A stretch of DNA of 64,000 nt. Origin: Gracilaria domingensis (lineage: Eukaryota; Rhodophyta; Florideophyceae; Gracilariales; Gracilariaceae). Where the stretch lies: NCBI GenBank assembly GCA_022539475.1, contig VCMS01000019.1, forward strand, positions 186,001 through 250,000. Direction: 5' to 3'. Made by a program: the position numbers and the translations under genes. Below are positions 1 to 10,721 of the stretch, piece after piece (positions within the stretch are counted from its first letter, which is position 1; the number at the start of each line of letters is the position of its first letter). Under the pieces are notes generated by a model. The model was not told where the DNA came from. It saw only the letters and a list, made by a program, of their open reading frames with translations, and made no database searches.

Positions 1-605
1 TGATGCCACCTAGTTCTCATGATGTTTGCGTCTCGCTTGTGCGAAAAAGCTAGTAAATGTTCACCACCGTTGACGAGAGCGGCCATAGCGGGAGCATCCA
101 AGACACCGTTCTTGGTATCCACGAAGTAGTAAAAGGGTCTTCTTGACTTTGTGGAAGAAACTCCAAACGTCCAGTAACGTTCCTTGACACTATCTCGATG
201 CGGGCCAGCAATCAATTGGTTCGGTTTAACAACAACGGGATCGGAAAGCATGCCACCAAAAGAATGGGCTGTAACTCGAATACAAGCGCCGTTAAGCAAA
301 GCCACTTCGGCAACATTCCGACGCAAATACGCGCTGACCATGGCGGCAAAAGCAGCACTGAGGCCGAAGCCGGCAATTCCCCAGCCTGATGAAATCAAAG
401 GCTCTGATGCCTGTTGCGCGAGCGTGGTGGCGGTGCCCCAGAAACCAGCCTGGCCAATGGCCAGAACTGTCATTCCTGCGGCGCGTAGACGACGCGGATT
501 GCGATAGATGATGTGGGCGCTGGTATCGGCGTATGAGGCTGCGGAGAAGCTTCTAATCGCATTGCGGGTTATGGAGATAGTAGAAACGCCCACGACTGTC
601 TGCAT
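1..605 (-). CDS. TMEM223: TMEM223-like mitochondrial membrane protein (partial, 3' end outside window)
   Basis: An open frame runs on the minus strand from an ATG at 605 to the window edge without a stop, giving 201 residues. The order of features fits the TMEM223 family: a short N-terminal leader, a first membrane helix beginning near residue 44 that contains GQAGFW, a second glycine/alanine-rich helix, then a soluble tail with an FGG turn and a FYYFVD strand. Human TMEM223 has the same layout and is a mitochondrial inner-membrane factor linked to cytochrome oxidase assembly. The Ser/Arg-rich start fits a mitochondrial presequence. The C-terminus is missing only because the window ends. Family assignment rests on recalled motif similarity, so function is inferred. 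Confidence 0.72.
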   Translation of the reverse strand, partial: MQTVVGVSTISITRNAIRSFSAASYADTSAHIIYRNPRRLRAAGMTVLAIGQAGFWGTATTLAQQASEPLISSGWGIAGFGLSAAFAAMVSAYLRRNVAEVALLNGACIRVTAHSFGGMLSDPVVVKPNQLIAGPHRDSVKERYWTFGVSSTKSRRPFYYFVDTKNGVLDAPAMAALVNGGEHLLAFSHKRDANIMRTRWH

Positions 606-2170
606 CGGGCAAGATTGGATAGACCTGTGCGTGTGAACAGCTTCCCCGCGATCGCATTCCCCCTATTGATCAAGCGAGCAAAGAACAAGGCAGGAACTTC
701 CTGCCATGGCCAGGAAGGTGAAAGCAATCCAACAGAATGAGCCGATGAGAATTGATCAGAGGTTCAAAGTGAACAAAATTGGATCGGCTCTAAATGGGAG
801 ACTACGCATTCCACGTGTACCCGTGTACATGTATGCTGTTGCCTATAGATCAGCGATCCTGTTCTTGCACATATGCATATCTACCTTCGTATCTTATCTG
901 ATCTGCAATGGGTGAGGCGCGGGTCCTCCACATTGTTCAAGTCTTTGGCAACATGCGAAGAACATCTTCATAGCGACAACCGGATACGCTCGCAATCCCG
1001 ATGATCACTGGGAGGCCTGGGCCTGATCGAACTCATGAAAAAATTCTCTTATAAAACGAAGAAAAAGCATAGTTGCAATGAGCAACAATAATTACGATAT
1101 CTGGTCACGGCTTTTCCTGTTTCGAAGTCCCTGAACGCAATACCCAGTACTGGACACACCAAATATAGGCCGCTATAGAGTCACGCAAATTGCGCACAGG
1201 GACGACGGTATCTTTGGTACGTAATTGGTCCAATATCGTGGAATGGATGCTTTTTGGCATGAATGCAGCAGACTGGGTTTCTTTACGTGTACTTCTTTGA
1301 ACTCTGATCGGCCGATAGCTCGGGCAGGAGGAGAGCGTTCTGTCCGATTGTTCTTCCTATTTGTACTCCCACCGGTACCACTCTCATCATCTTCCTTCTT
1401 TCCGTCTACAACGGCAACCCTAGTTCTACAGTTGTTGCCCGATACTGCGTCGCTCAGCAGCAGTTCTGGCACTCCTTCTCAATACCGCACCCTGCAACAC
1501 CATCGACACATTTCATACAGAGTCCAGTAGTCTGTCGATATGTCCACATTACTGTAGAGATAGTTACATGCGGTACTGAGCGACGCACGAATCTTCACTG
1601 TTGCAATGAACCTCAATTCTGAAGGCCTTAAAACCACGTTTCTTGAGCTATCGATCTCCGTCAAGGGCGTGTATGGTGGAATACGATGTTGGAAGACAAA
1701 AGAAACGGATGCACGGAGCTTTCAGTAGCATCAGGGACGATGAGAAAGAACACACTCTTTGGATACGTTTCTGGCTTTGCACAACGAGACCCAAGTTTAG
1801 ACGTACGCAACAAAGGCCAATGTAGAGGTACAATGGTCGGGCCCAAGGTGTTGTCAGTAAGATTGCAATACCATCAAAAAGTGCACGCAACAGGTTCATG
1901 CAACATAAACGGTTTGCTCCCGCATCTCTCGTGAGGTTGAACATTTGCAATCACATAAGAAGACCCAACTGTGGTCAAGCCGTCGCTGGCAAATCTTTGG
2001 CACTTTGTTTGAACTCGTCAGGGGAATTAAAGCCCGATTGATATTCGTGTTGAAAGGTAAAGACGAGCTGAAGACCGTCCTTTACCGATCGTTTCACAAG
2101 GCATTTGGTTATTGACTTTGGGAACTATATCCTTTTCTAGTGCGACAGAATATTGTGACTGCAACAAGAT
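606..2170. other. gene-free spacer
   Basis: Only short open frames without coding character occur here. It must hold the promoter of the TMEM223-like gene. No repeat or RNA gene was recognised. Confidence 0.5.
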
Positions 2171-2407
2171 ATGTTGACTCCGGGAGACATTATCGAAATG
2201 GTACAAATCGGCGATTACGCTGCCAGAAGGAGCAGATTTGTATATCTTCTGAGCAAATGCACTTCACATGCGGAGGTGAACAACCTATTGGCCGAGTTTA
2301 TAGAAAGTGTCGACAATGACCCCATACTGGATTTCTTCGGAAAGCAAGCAGCCAAAGTGAGTTCGCGTCTGAACGCAGCTACTAGGAAGAACCAGTTGCC
2401 TGGGTAA
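2171..2407 (+). CDS. possible small protein or exon, unknown
   Basis: A 78-residue frame starts with an ATG and has a balanced, helix-like composition (many Leu, Ala, Glu and Asp) unlike the random frames around it. The stop lies inside GGGTAAGA, which reads equally well as a 5' splice site, so this may be the first exon of a gene whose other exons I could not place. No family recognised. Confidence 0.25.
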   Translation: MLTPGDIIEMVQIGDYAARRSRFVYLLSKCTSHAEVNNLLAEFIESVDNDPILDFFGKQAAKVSSRLNAATRKNQLPG

Positions 2408-3038
2408 GAACATTCTGTCGGAAGGTGAGGCAATGTGTGCAAGGTTGTGAGTGTGAGCTCATGAGCGAATTTGGGCAAAATATGGGGTTTTCGAATTGGA
2501 TGAGCGAACCTTAGATGCGCATCTTCGATTCAATGAGTCGTCAACGGAGATTTGGAAAAGGGAGGCGGAAAAACGCCGCCGATACCAAGTGCAACACGCC
2601 CATTGGACACCACGAGTTCCGAAACGACGCCGTCAAATTGCTCACCGTAGGGATATGTGTGATGCGAAATGAATACTTCAAGACATGCAATGGTGCTCAT
2701 CCGTGCGCACCACATGATGTAAAAGCCGTGGCGTTTCGTTCTCGTGTCGCTTCGCCTCATATTTGATCGTAGCGCCATCGTCCTTTGTCGCATCTTCTTG
2801 CTCATTGATATCCCTTACCTCTTGCCATGCACTGTCCGTGTAAGGTCAGTCCGGTGAGTTGGTGCGTACGGTATTGCGGAACCCAACAAGCCATATAGGT
2901 AGCGCACGTGTGTGTACAACCCTGCGACGTAGTAGCGAATGCCATCGACATCGATGCGTTCTACCTTAGAACACAAGAACAAGCTAGTTCAAAAGTTTGA
3001 AGTCGTGAACGATCAGCACTGAGTCTGGGATTTTTATA
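2408..3038. other. gene-free spacer before the FAD4-like gene
   Basis: Nothing coding is apparent. A TTTTTATA tract lies just before the ATG at 3039. Confidence 0.4.
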
Positions 3039-4063
3039 ATGTCTTCAGCATTCGCAACGTCAACTCTTCTTGGAAGCACTTCCACATTGTTCACATCCAC
3101 TTTGAAACCATCAGTCTCTCTCACCAACCCATCGCGCCTCACACGCGTCATCTCGGTCCGCACTCTTCCGACATGCACTCAAACGCTCCGTCCATCCACC
3201 GTTTCACGTCCTGCCTCTCCCTCCCCACGACAGTCAACCTACAGAAAGCCTTCGGCAGCACCTCAGCTCACGGCCGAAGGAGATAGTCTGCAAAGCACTC
3301 CGCAGCAGCGGATTCTGCTTCTTGCGTTTGGCGTCACTTCTCTGGCCGCATTTGCGCAGGTCTTTTCGCATGCGGGAGGCGCACTAGACATTGCTTTGGA
3401 CCTTGCTCTAATCTTTGCGTCTTACGTCTTTACCGACTTCGCAATAGGCGTTTATCATCACGCGGTTGACAATTACGGTTCGAAGCATACCCCACTTGTA
3501 GGATGTACGTATTATCATTTGTGAAACATCGTAGCTGAACATCTGCGAAGGTTATATACTGACTTTTCATCTGCAAAGACCAAATTGAAGCATTCCAGGG
3601 CCACCACGAGTACCCTTGGACTATCACTTCGCGCGATATGGCCAATAACTTGTTCAGACTCGTCATTGTCACCCTGCCACAACTATTGCTACTACTTTCA
3701 GCCCCATTTCCGGACCAATTCAAAGCATTTTATTCTTCGTTCTTATTCTTCATTGTACTATCTCAGGAGACGCATCGACAAGCACATATGACTAAAGCAT
3801 CTCCATGGGTGAGTGCTTTACAAAACATGGGAATCATTGTATCTCGGAAGGCGCATGCCGTGCATCATAAAAGCAGCGGCGCGTATGAAGGAAACTATTG
3901 CATCCTCTCGGGGTGGTGGAATAATCTCTTAGACCAAAGCGGCTTCTTTAGATTGCATGAAGCTATCATCTACAAGTTGACCGGCAATGAGCCAATTTGT
4001 TGGCGTTTGGACGCTTCTTTGAAGCCTGATGCGCTTCGCCGTATTCCAGAACGGTGGCGATAG
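3039..4063 (+). CDS. FAD4: FAD4-like plastid fatty acid desaturase (two exons)
   Basis: Exons 3039-3504 and 3579-4063, joined across a 74-bp GT-AG intron, give 316 residues. The first 90 residues are Ser/Thr/Pro-rich, as in a plastid transit peptide. The core carries the histidine motifs of the FAD4/plasmanylethanolamine-desaturase (TMEM189, CarF) family: YHHAVDNYG near 139, QGHHEYPWTIT near 162 (created across the splice junction), ETHRQAH and HAVHH, with hydrophobic helices between. Arabidopsis FAD4 makes the trans-3 double bond of 16:1 on plastid phosphatidylglycerol, a lipid of oxygenic eukaryotes. The DNYG and QGHHE context favours FAD4 over the animal plasmalogen enzyme. Substrate and plastid location are inferred from family and leader. 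Confidence 0.9.
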
Positions 4064-4396
4064 CCTTGGGTGTAGAGTTGCTGATAGATAAACAGACACG
4101 AGCTAGTTTACTGTTATTGAATATCAATCGATTACCATGTAAAGAACGAGACGTATTCCACATTACCACTGTCAACTTTTCCTTTATTCATCCTATTCTA
4201 TGTGCGCCCAAAACGTGAGTCGGTGTGACATTGGAGAGGAGATACATGTTAGCGGCACTCCAAATTGAGTCACACCTTATCCATCAACAACACTTCACAC
4301 CTGTGTCAGGGCCTTCTCGTGACTCAATTTGAAGCAGCTAGTGTTACTCACCACTCCGTAATCGACACGACGAATTGCAAAAAGCCAAATGTGCGT

Positions 4397-4800
4397 TGTA
4401 ACTAATGGAGTCATCTCAATGTAGCATTGGTACCCTCTCTCTCTGTTTATGGGTAGTCTAGCCTAATTATTGGTACTCAATCTTCCATTCTTTCCCTTGG
4501 TAAGAGCTCTACCCAGTCACGCTTTTGCGGACGTGGCGGTGGCTGCGCCCCAGTAGTCTTGATTCCAGCATGCTCAGGAGATTGTACCCATCACAGTCTG
4601 TGGCTCGCCGAAATGGTATAAAAGCCGCCGTCGAGGTGCTCGCCGAAAGCGTTCAACCTCATCTCTCTCTCGGCCATACGCGCATTCAGGATTCAACAAC
4701 TTTTCCCTCGATCCTTAGCTCTCAAAGGCGACGCTCATGCGACCTATTCGCTACTAACTACTAACATTATTTTCTCTTCTGTTCTATCAGGATATTACAT
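4397..4800 (+). mobile_element. candidate solo LTR
   Basis: The segment begins TGTAAC and ends ATTACA(T). It is flanked by the direct repeat tgcgtt at 4392-4397 and 4801-4806, whose register is one base off an ideal TG...CA end. It contains a TATA box (4617-4624) and an initiator-like TCA about 35 bp further on, as in a retrotransposon LTR. No coding remnant adjoins it, so it would be a recombined solo LTR. Confidence 0.35.
4617..4655 (+). promoter_or_regulatory. TATA box plus initiator-like element
   Basis: TATAAAAG at 4617-4624 is followed at 4653 by TCAACCTCATCTC. A very similar TATAAAAG ... TCAACTCTCATCTC pair, 30 bp apart, lies at 36013-36055 before another gene. The shared spacing suggests a real core promoter. 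The transcript here is unknown. Confidence 0.45.
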
Positions 4801-4937
4801 TGCGTTTGCTGTTCACATGTTCACTTCGTTCGTCCGGGCCTCCCTTATCGCTTCAACACCACAACCCCGTGCAAAAACCAACGAGACCAGAAAGGCAGCC
4901 GATAACTATTATTAGGAGGGATGGCTGTTCTCACTGT

Positions 4938-5252
4938 GGTAGGCCCCGAACCGCGCTCAGCGACGTAAGGTACCGTAACTGGTACACTTGCATTGTCGTA
5001 CTTTGGTGACCGTCTTCGAGATGTGATCCAGAGCCCAGATAGACCCTGCGGGTGTCTCCCTCTGGTAGGCCCTGAGACGGTTCTTCCTTTAATGGAGGGG
5101 GTGCTGCGCTCGGTATTACCCGCATTGCCGAACTCTGGGGACCGTCTTCTGATGTGATCCGAGGCTGCATAGATAGACCCAGGCTTTGGATAAAGCGTGA
5201 AGGTGGGCATCTCCCTGCGGTAGGCCTGGGCGAGCGCCCTGAGACGCGTGGT
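4938..5252 (+). repeat. degenerate tandem repeat, about 2.3 copies
   Basis: Units begin with GGTAGGCC at 4938, 5064 and 5219. The first two share gcgctc..., gaccgtctt..gatgtgatcc and agatagaccc blocks in the same order. Period is about 126-155 bp, with indels between copies. Confidence 0.6.
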
Positions 5253-6801
5253 ATGCCCAGTGTACTCGTTCGGTTTGCACGGGTGTTGATGGTCGTTGAC
5301 GATATTTCTTGTTTGTCGTTCTTATCTCATTGATAGTAGTTATTGTTCTTATCTTATTATTAGTTTCACAGTTAGTCATTTAGCATTCGTAACGTATCCA
5401 CCCTAGACATGTTAATGTGTTGGTTAGTAGTTTTCATCGTCATACATTGCAAAAGTACGTTCCGTCTCTTCTTATAGCTATATTTCAATGTCAACGGAGA
5501 GAGAAAGCATCAAGCTCACTTGTGTGACGAGAGCATTCTCCAAGAGTCATGTAGCGCGAGCAGCAAGTCAATTGGAAGGTTCATTCTCTTTTTGAAAGTC
5601 CACTCTACGAAGAGAGATTTCGGTACCAAATCAAGGAATGCGTATCGATAGGTTTACCTCTCTGCTCTTGGCTCTGAGTACTAAACTCTTGCTCGTATTA
5701 GTATACGTCAGGCACAAAGGTCGTTAAAGGTACGTTCTTTTGGTACCCTACGCATGAGTGTACCCATGGCACACTGGTTTGGAGGAAATGAGTGTGATGG
5801 CGAGTAGAAGCCCTCCTGCACACACCAGGGCGATATTGGGTTCAGTTTGGCCTCTGGCAAGGAACACAAGAATGCGAAATTATGCCCAGGTAGGTGGGAG
5901 TGCAAGTTGGTTCATGATTTGTGACTTCGGAATGTCAGTTCTATTATCCAATAGGGTTGGTCCCAGATGCAGCAAAGTCCGAAAAGTACAGTTTAAGAAA
6001 GCAACTGAGAGGAAACGAAACAGGGATTTATGACGTTTGTAATCCTTCGCATTGCGTTATCACTGCACATCTGTGCCGTGGAAGCGTTTTAATGCCGCGT
6101 TTGAGCACGCTTCGAAAAGCGAATGAAACAGAAGCAAAGAATGGATTGACACGTTCAAAGGAAGTGTATCTCTAGTCATAATTTATCAGTCTCTAGCTAG
6201 TCAAGTCATGTCCGCAAAAACGAAGAAAAGCTTGCGCTGAATGTCGCGGCAGCTTGGAATAAGTATGAAGATACCGTTAATCCGTTTGGTACTAGTGGAT
6301 TTGATACATCAAAAACTAAAACTTTCCGAAGGAACCGCTGTATACAAGAGAGTCTTAAGTGAGAATCTACCGGTTCTTCGCAGCTTCGGAAAAAATACGC
6401 GTCATCGTTTGTTCTTCCTGCTGCTTCTTCTAGGCCAATGTTCTCAGCGATATGAGGGCGACGGTGGCACCACAAAGTGGGAGAAGCATGTAAATGTGGA
6501 ACGTAGTGCTCTGATCGCAACTGACACCAAAGGATGTTACATTCGTTCGTTGCCTGTATCCGAGTATTCGCCTCACAAATATTCTTGACAACCTACTTGA
6601 CGCAACTCTCTCGGGCCGAGAGTCTCGGCGTACTACATATCCATACAAGTTGGCCGGAAAAGCAAAATCACTATGTGCCTCCACGAGACGGAGCAGAAGG
6701 GCATCATAAGGATTATGGGTTACGCTTACATTGATGTCCACCAGAGCAACACAGCCCAAGATGCGCGTTCATCAAAAGTAGTTGTGCGCATAGCGCTTGC
6801 A

Positions 6802-7377
6802 TCATGAGTACAAATGGTCCCGTATAGCATGACGCATCTGCTGAACATTCATCTCATGCGAGGGCTCCCCTGCTTTCGACAAGTATGTTCTGAGTTCGCG
6901 CTCACTCCAAAGCGGAATGCGCTCTCTGATGAGTCGGCGTACTTCTGCAGTGACAGGCTGCTTGCGCCTTGGGTTTTGCGCCCATCCTTGCTTCAAACGA
7001 TCCAGAGCATCTCCTGGCTCTCCATGCTTGCACGACGCGGCTAAGGCCACTTTGAGACAGTGCTGTTTCTTCTCCTTTTCCAGGTCCAGCCAGCGCGGTC
7101 TCTTCGGCGCGGGCTGCATTGAGGAAGGAGCACTTCTCTTTCTCTGGCGATGGGCGCGAGCGGTCAATGCGCGAATCAAACAACGACTCTTTTCATTAGA
7201 TATGCGAATTTGCAGAGCGGTATCGGACGGCTCCGGAATGTATCTCTTAAAGCCCGACATTGAAATGCTTGGCTCAAATGCGGAGAAGGCATCTGAGCAA
7301 GGCAAATCACTGAGGATGGCTTGCACTGCGGAAGTTTGTTCTTCGGCGTGGGGGGTCACTTCCGTAGGAGTGGACAT
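6802..7377 (-). CDS. hypothetical basic protein
   Basis: An ATG-started frame of 191 residues. The first 60 residues are acidic and Ser/Pro-rich. The middle is Arg/Lys-rich with clusters such as RQRKR and KRPRW that look like nuclear localisation signals. The C-terminal 60 residues (RRLIRERIPLW...) suggest a compact helical domain. I recognise no family. A longer frame on the opposite strand (6917-7819) has the Arg/Ala/Ser composition of a shadow and was not chosen. Promoter would lie in the 7378-8170 spacer, which holds an inverted repeat. A nuclear role is only inferred from charge. Confidence 0.5.
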   Translation of the reverse strand: MSTPTEVTPHAEEQTSAVQAILSDLPCSDAFSAFEPSISMSGFKRYIPEPSDTALQIRISNEKSRCLIRALTARAHRQRKRSAPSSMQPAPKRPRWLDLEKEKKQHCLKVALAASCKHGEPGDALDRLKQGWAQNPRRKQPVTAEVRRLIRERIPLWSERELRTYLSKAGEPSHEMNVQQMRHAIRDHLYS

Positions 7378-7571
7378 ATTCGCGAAAGAGGGCTGGGGAA
7401 GTAGGAGCGAGGCGGAGGTGGAGCGGCTCTGGCTGAGGGAAAGGGCAGTCTTACATTCCGATGGCGGCGCGGCGCCAGTTCATCGGAAACCCTTTTGGCG
7501 TCGTACTGGAGGGCGATGTGAAGTGGCGAGCGTCACGAGCAGTTTGTTCCTTGTGGCCGGGGCTCGCGTTC

Positions 7572-7659
7572 GCGCGTTTTTGCGCATGGGAAACCTAATT
7601 TTTGCCGCTGCGGTCGCGAGGTGTGCCGCCGGAATTTGGTTTCCCATGCGAAAACGCGC
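7572..7659. repeat. imperfect long inverted repeat
   Basis: Arms 7572-7600 and 7633-7659 pair over about 27 bp with one mismatch and a 2-nt bulge (core gcgcatgggaaacc / ggtttcccatgcg). The loop is about 32 nt. It lies in the spacer upstream of both the 6802-7377 gene (minus) and the 8171 gene (plus). Confidence 0.8.
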
Positions 7660-8170
7660 CAACACGAGTCCGAGTGTAGACGTGGCAGCCGAGTGTTGTC
7701 ACAACACTGTTGTGCGCGTGACGCGTGACCGACGTCAAGCTGTTTTCTGTAGACGCATTGGAAGCCGCCTTCTTGGAGATTTGCTTCGGGCGCACGCCCG
7801 ACCAAGTCCGTACGGCTAGCCAAGGCAGCGTGTCTCTGCTTCGGCGGCTTCAGCTCTGTATCTCCGGGCCGTGAGCTTCCTCCCTCTGTGCTGCTGCACG
7901 CTCTGGAGTGCTGCAGATGACCATGTCCGACGTTGGCGTCTAGATACTTGATACTTGAACGCCAAAATATCGCATATCGGGTCGTGGACCCACAACTACA
8001 TCGAACTTCAGTTCGATTGGCCACTGTTGATTGTGTCGCAACAGAGGCTATCGCGGTATCCGCACTAGGCCATACGCTGCCGACAACCTGGTCGCGCCAA
8101 ACACAGGCGTCTAGTTCTACTGCAAGCAGACCGTCTTGGAACGGTGTTTGGGTTCTAAACTGTATGCACC

Positions 8171-8923
8171 ATGCAAAGCCTAGCTTTCGCTCCTGCTCTT
8201 CCCTTGAGCTGCACCAAGCTTCCAACCATTCTTTCCTTCCGGAAGAGAACAAGGCGCGTCGCGCTGAAACGCCAATCATGTGTCCGGATGAACGCGTTTG
8301 AAAGCGACCCTGACTTCACCACTGGAGACGCGTTTCGCGAGTGGATTCTAGCCCGAGATCGAGGAGAGACCGCGCACGAAGCCTCCGACGCTCAGTCCTC
8401 TTGTGCTGCCTCACGAGTCGCCGTGCTTTTTGTTGGCCGTGACAATTCGACAGTCAGTGCTGCAGCAGAGGCTATATTTACCGACTTGTGTTTACGTCGC
8501 GAACTGGATTGCTTCTCTTGTCATTCCGCAGGCACACGAGTCAAGGTTGAAGGCCAACTGCCAGACCACGGTTTTATTGAAGCTCTGCGCTTCAAACGCG
8601 GTTTGGATATGAGCCGCAAAATGGCTTGCGCCTTGGACAAGAACGATCTGGAAAGCTACAATCTCATTGTTTGCATGGACGAGCATGTGAGAAGTGAACT
8701 ACTCTTCATGGTTACTGACGATGAAGGCAGATACAACGACGCCATCGAGGAAAGAATCGTTTCGCTTTCGTCCTATTGCTCGAATCCAAAGCTGAGGCAG
8801 ATGCAATTTCGATCCGGGAAATACAGTCCGGACGCTATCAACTTAGTCGTGGCAGCTCTTGTCGACGCATGCAATGGTTTGCTGGTATCTTTGATAGAGT
8901 CCCCTCGTGTTCCACCGTCGTAA
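8171..8923 (+). CDS. low-molecular-weight tyrosine phosphatase fold, catalytic residues lost
   Basis: 250 residues from an ATG at 8171. Residues 1-40 are rich in Ser, Arg and Lys and resemble an organelle transit peptide. From residue 83 the LMW-PTP fold is visible: strand VAVLFV, then the phosphate-binding loop, AEAIF, HSAGT, RGLDMSRKMA, and a LIVCMDEHV strand-turn (family consensus: ..MD..N). In active members the loop reads C-x5-R-S. Here the cysteine position is Gly89 and the arginine is Val95, while Asn92 and Ser96 remain. It therefore looks like a pseudophosphatase, perhaps a phospho-ligand binder. Plastid or mitochondrial location is inferred. The reading is single-exon and otherwise undamaged, so it is not an obvious pseudogene. 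Confidence 0.8.
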   Translation: MQSLAFAPALPLSCTKLPTILSFRKRTRRVALKRQSCVRMNAFESDPDFTTGDAFREWILARDRGETAHEASDAQSSCAASRVAVLFVGRDNSTVSAAAEAIFTDLCLRRELDCFSCHSAGTRVKVEGQLPDHGFIEALRFKRGLDMSRKMACALDKNDLESYNLIVCMDEHVRSELLFMVTDDEGRYNDAIEERIVSLSSYCSNPKLRQMQFRSGKYSPDAINLVVAALVDACNGLLVSLIESPRVPPS

Positions 8924-9118
8924 TCACACTGGATATGCATGTGTACAATGTGAAGATGCGTCTCACCACTATGATTAGAAGCTCTCGACAAACACATGTA
9001 TGTAATAACGTCATTGTCTACAGTTTATGGTACATTTGAACTACTATGAATACTGTCATTACCTCCAGATAGAGGGTCAAGTCTGTGTGGGTGCAACAGC
9101 GGGCAGGTGTGCTCCTTC

Positions 9119-10085
9119 CTATGCATCTTCTTCTTTATCGGACTTTCTCCTCCCCCACGTCGGACGTTTGTACTCTCGCACGTCTGTTGCCCGTACAAAA
9201 CGAGCAAACAATTGCCAGGAATGGCGGGGCTCGGTTTCATCGATAGGTGGCTTCTTTTTTTCTGGTACTTGCTCCGGTAATTCGCGCTCATCAGCTTGGC
9301 CCACTGGTTTACTTTTCATAGCCCGCTCAATCTCTTCCTTTATCCTGAGACGAAGCCGAAACAAGTGCGAGACGGACATCGGCCTGACGAGGTTGAAGGT
9401 ATCAACACGTTTGTTCACGGACTCGATGCGCAACTCCATGATTCTGACGGCAAGAGCCCAGCGATGCGGGGCGTGCGGCATATGTGTATGCCAGGCATAG
9501 GCAAGGGTGTTTCTAAGCTGCCTCTTTTCACTGTCTATATCGTGCATGAGTTGTAACCAGTAGGGACGCAAACCGTTGTCGCGCATTATTCTCATAGCGT
9601 ACTCATGGGTACTAGACGGTTGGTGTGGAAGCGGCCTGCCTTTGTTCTTGAGGTTGTCGAACTGGCCAGTACGCATCGACTCCTGTATTCTTGCCTCTAC
9701 GAAGCCGCGAATGTCCTCTTCGGATTCGAACTGGTTCTCATGCTCCTGCTGCTCGTTTTGCAACTCTTGTGGGAGTCGCATGTCATCAAGGGCTGTTCGA
9801 GCGCGGCGAAGACGCTTTCGTGACGCATTTGCCTGCTGTTTTGACGGGTTTACTACCGCTATTTTGCTTCGAAACAAGCCTAAAGACAGTAGCAGTTGTG
9901 CGTCAGTACTTCACTGACACAAGCAACCAGCTGTTGTGATACTTACCTCCTGGTCCAGCTGCTCGCTCTGTAAACGAACGGGTCGAGAGCGTATAAAGCG
10001 CAGGAGTTATTTGGCGAGCCAGTGTTGGGCGAAGGGAGGTCATTATCGCGACATGGACGCGAAACGTCGCTACCAGAGAAAGCAT
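9119..10085 (-). CDS. DNAJC28: DNAJC28-like (DUF1992) mitochondrial protein, two exons
   Basis: Exons 10085-9947 and 9879-9119 join across a 67-bp GT-AG intron to give 299 residues. A second in-frame ATG at 10043 would give 285. Exon 1 encodes an Arg/Ser/Thr-rich, acid-free leader typical of mitochondrial import. The family core begins near residue 110: an acidic stretch, then IRGFVEARIQESMRTGQFDNL, a KGRPLP turn and a long helical region. This is the DUF1992 domain shared by DNAJC28 and bacterial YhdN-type proteins. The J domain of vertebrate DNAJC28 is absent, so a chaperone role is uncertain. The Lys/Glu-rich C-terminus is unremarkable. Confidence 0.82.
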
Positions 10086-10721
10086 ACAACAATGGGAAGA
10101 GGTTGCGGCGTAAAGCCGTGAAGCGGGAGAGCCGCTTTGCTCAGACGACCAGCATCAGCAGAGCTGCCAAAGTTAAGGTCAGCTATCCACCTTGCGGTGG
10201 AAGCTTCATGAAGAACCGCTGCGTCGTGCAGGGAGTCACGCAATGCGAGGTGGCACAGCATACCGCAGTTCACATCCGTGACACGCCCGTCACGCAGTGC
10301 GTTTGCGGTGCGATTTTGTGACATCTGCGCCATTGCTGTCAATTGGCGGTCACGATTAGTGACTCAAGAACGTCCTCGAAGATGGCCTCTTGGGCCAAAA
10401 TTCTTGGGCCAAGACTTTTGGCCCAGCACAAAGCAAGCGCCGAGCTCGGTTGCGAAGTTCTTCCAGGGTGGGAGTGGGCAGACGTTCCTGTGTTCGGAAG
10501 ACTTCATATTGTCCCGGATAACTGAATCGTAAGCCTGTGCAGCAGGTCTAAGGAAGGATATACAGGAGGTTCCAAACTTAATCTCGGGACGAGGTTGGTA
10601 CCGCGATTCCGCTCCCGTGCAGGAGTTGCTTGCGTGTTGGAAATGCACTAAGTACAAGGGTATATAGAAATTGCCTTTGCAGTAACAGATCTGCAGCCTC
10701 ACTTTTCAAGCGAGGGATCAA
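10086..10721. other. spacer between divergent genes
   Basis: It separates the minus-strand DNAJC28-like gene from the plus-strand protease and must contain both promoters. No coding frame has protein-like composition. Confidence 0.4.

Larger units (their letters stand above)
4064..6801. other. 2.7-kb spacer with repeat remnants
   Basis: No convincing gene. It contains a TATA/initiator promoter-like element, a candidate solo LTR and a degenerate tandem repeat, listed separately. 5250-6800 holds only short chance frames. Confidence 0.5.

Noticed and set aside
6917-7819. 300-residue plus-strand frame
   Set aside because: Composition is Arg/Ser/Ala-rich and unlike a protein; the minus-strand frame 6802-7377 is more credible.
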